A stretch of DNA of 13,393 nucleotides from Acanthamoeba sp. SK_2022b (taxonomy: Eukaryota > Discosea > Longamoebia > Acanthamoebidae): assembly GCA_027943245.1 (NCBI GenBank), contig JANDJZ010001075.1:1-13393 (forward strand), read 5' to 3'. A model generated the notes under the pieces. That model made no database searches and was not told the DNA's origin. It worked only from the letters and a program-made list of their open reading frames with translations. Position 1 is the stretch's first letter. Each line of letters opens with the position of its first letter. Below are positions 13,283 through 13,393 of the stretch, piece after piece. The translations under genes and the position numbers were made by a program.

Positions 13283-13393
13283 ATGACCGACGTTTCACTC
13301 CGGCCCGCCGGCAACGGGTTGTCATTGCCGCCGCAGCGGGTGCTGACGGTGCGCGATCTGAGCATCAGCTTTCCTCAACCGGACGGCGCCGTG
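13283..13393 (+). CDS. gsiA: Glutathione importer ATP-binding protein, N-terminal fragment
   Basis: Only the first 37 codons are inside the window. ATG 13283 is preceded by GGAGG (13274-13278). After a non-conserved 18-residue lead comes 'RVLTVRDLSISF', the first strand of an ABC ATPase; the Walker A would lie beyond the end. The call rests on its position right after iaaA, as in E. coli, where GsiA powers GsiBCD glutathione uptake. A different oligopeptide-type ABC ATPase cannot be excluded. Confidence 0.78.
   Translation, partial: MTDVSLRPAGNGLSLPPQRVLTVRDLSISFPQPDGAV

Overview
The window looks like chromosome of a GC-rich member of the Enterobacterales, most likely Serratia or a close relative. 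This is an inference. The basis is GC-rich, tightly packed genes with E. coli-like proteins (CynT, CynS, YbiT, MoeB, MoeA, IaaA) and the ybiT / moeBA / iaaA-gsiA neighbourhood. I see no phage, transposon, CRISPR, rRNA or tRNA.

Left part (1-2000). It opens with the C-terminal end of a LysR-type regulator. Next comes a roughly 110-nt promoter-to-terminator unit that could be a small RNA, then a small P-loop ATPase/kinase-like gene. On the minus strand lies a two-gene yjhX(topAI)-yjhQ module: a small topoisomerase I inhibitor followed by a GNAT protein. Its leader of about 160 nt holds a good sigma-70 promoter, an 8-codon ORF with its own Shine-Dalgarno (SD), and an 11-bp pairing between that ORF and the yjhX ribosome-binding region. 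This is the most interesting regulatory structure in the window, and it resembles the leader-ORF control reported for E. coli topAI.

Cyanate block (2033-4241). The minus-strand operon cynT-cynS (carbonic anhydrase, cyanase) diverges from cynR (LysR activator). The 114-bp region between them holds repeated and inverted CTATAG-type motifs. cynX, the third gene of the E. coli operon, is absent. CynT supplies bicarbonate and CynS uses it to break cyanate down to ammonia and CO2.

Middle (4165-7613). cynR overlaps a convergent gene for an unrecognised four-helix membrane protein. That gene diverges from one for a secreted alpha/beta hydrolase. The hydrolase gene faces an MHS-type major facilitator symporter, whose promoter carries a GntR-like palindrome between -35 and -10. 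A 692-bp AT-rich gap follows.

Right part (7614-13393). ybiT (ABC-F ATPase) ends in a strong terminator. moeA-moeB (molybdenum cofactor assembly) run on the minus strand. A DUF924 gene diverges from moeA. iaaA (isoaspartyl peptidase) is followed after 19 bp by the start of gsiA (glutathione importer ATPase), which runs off the window.
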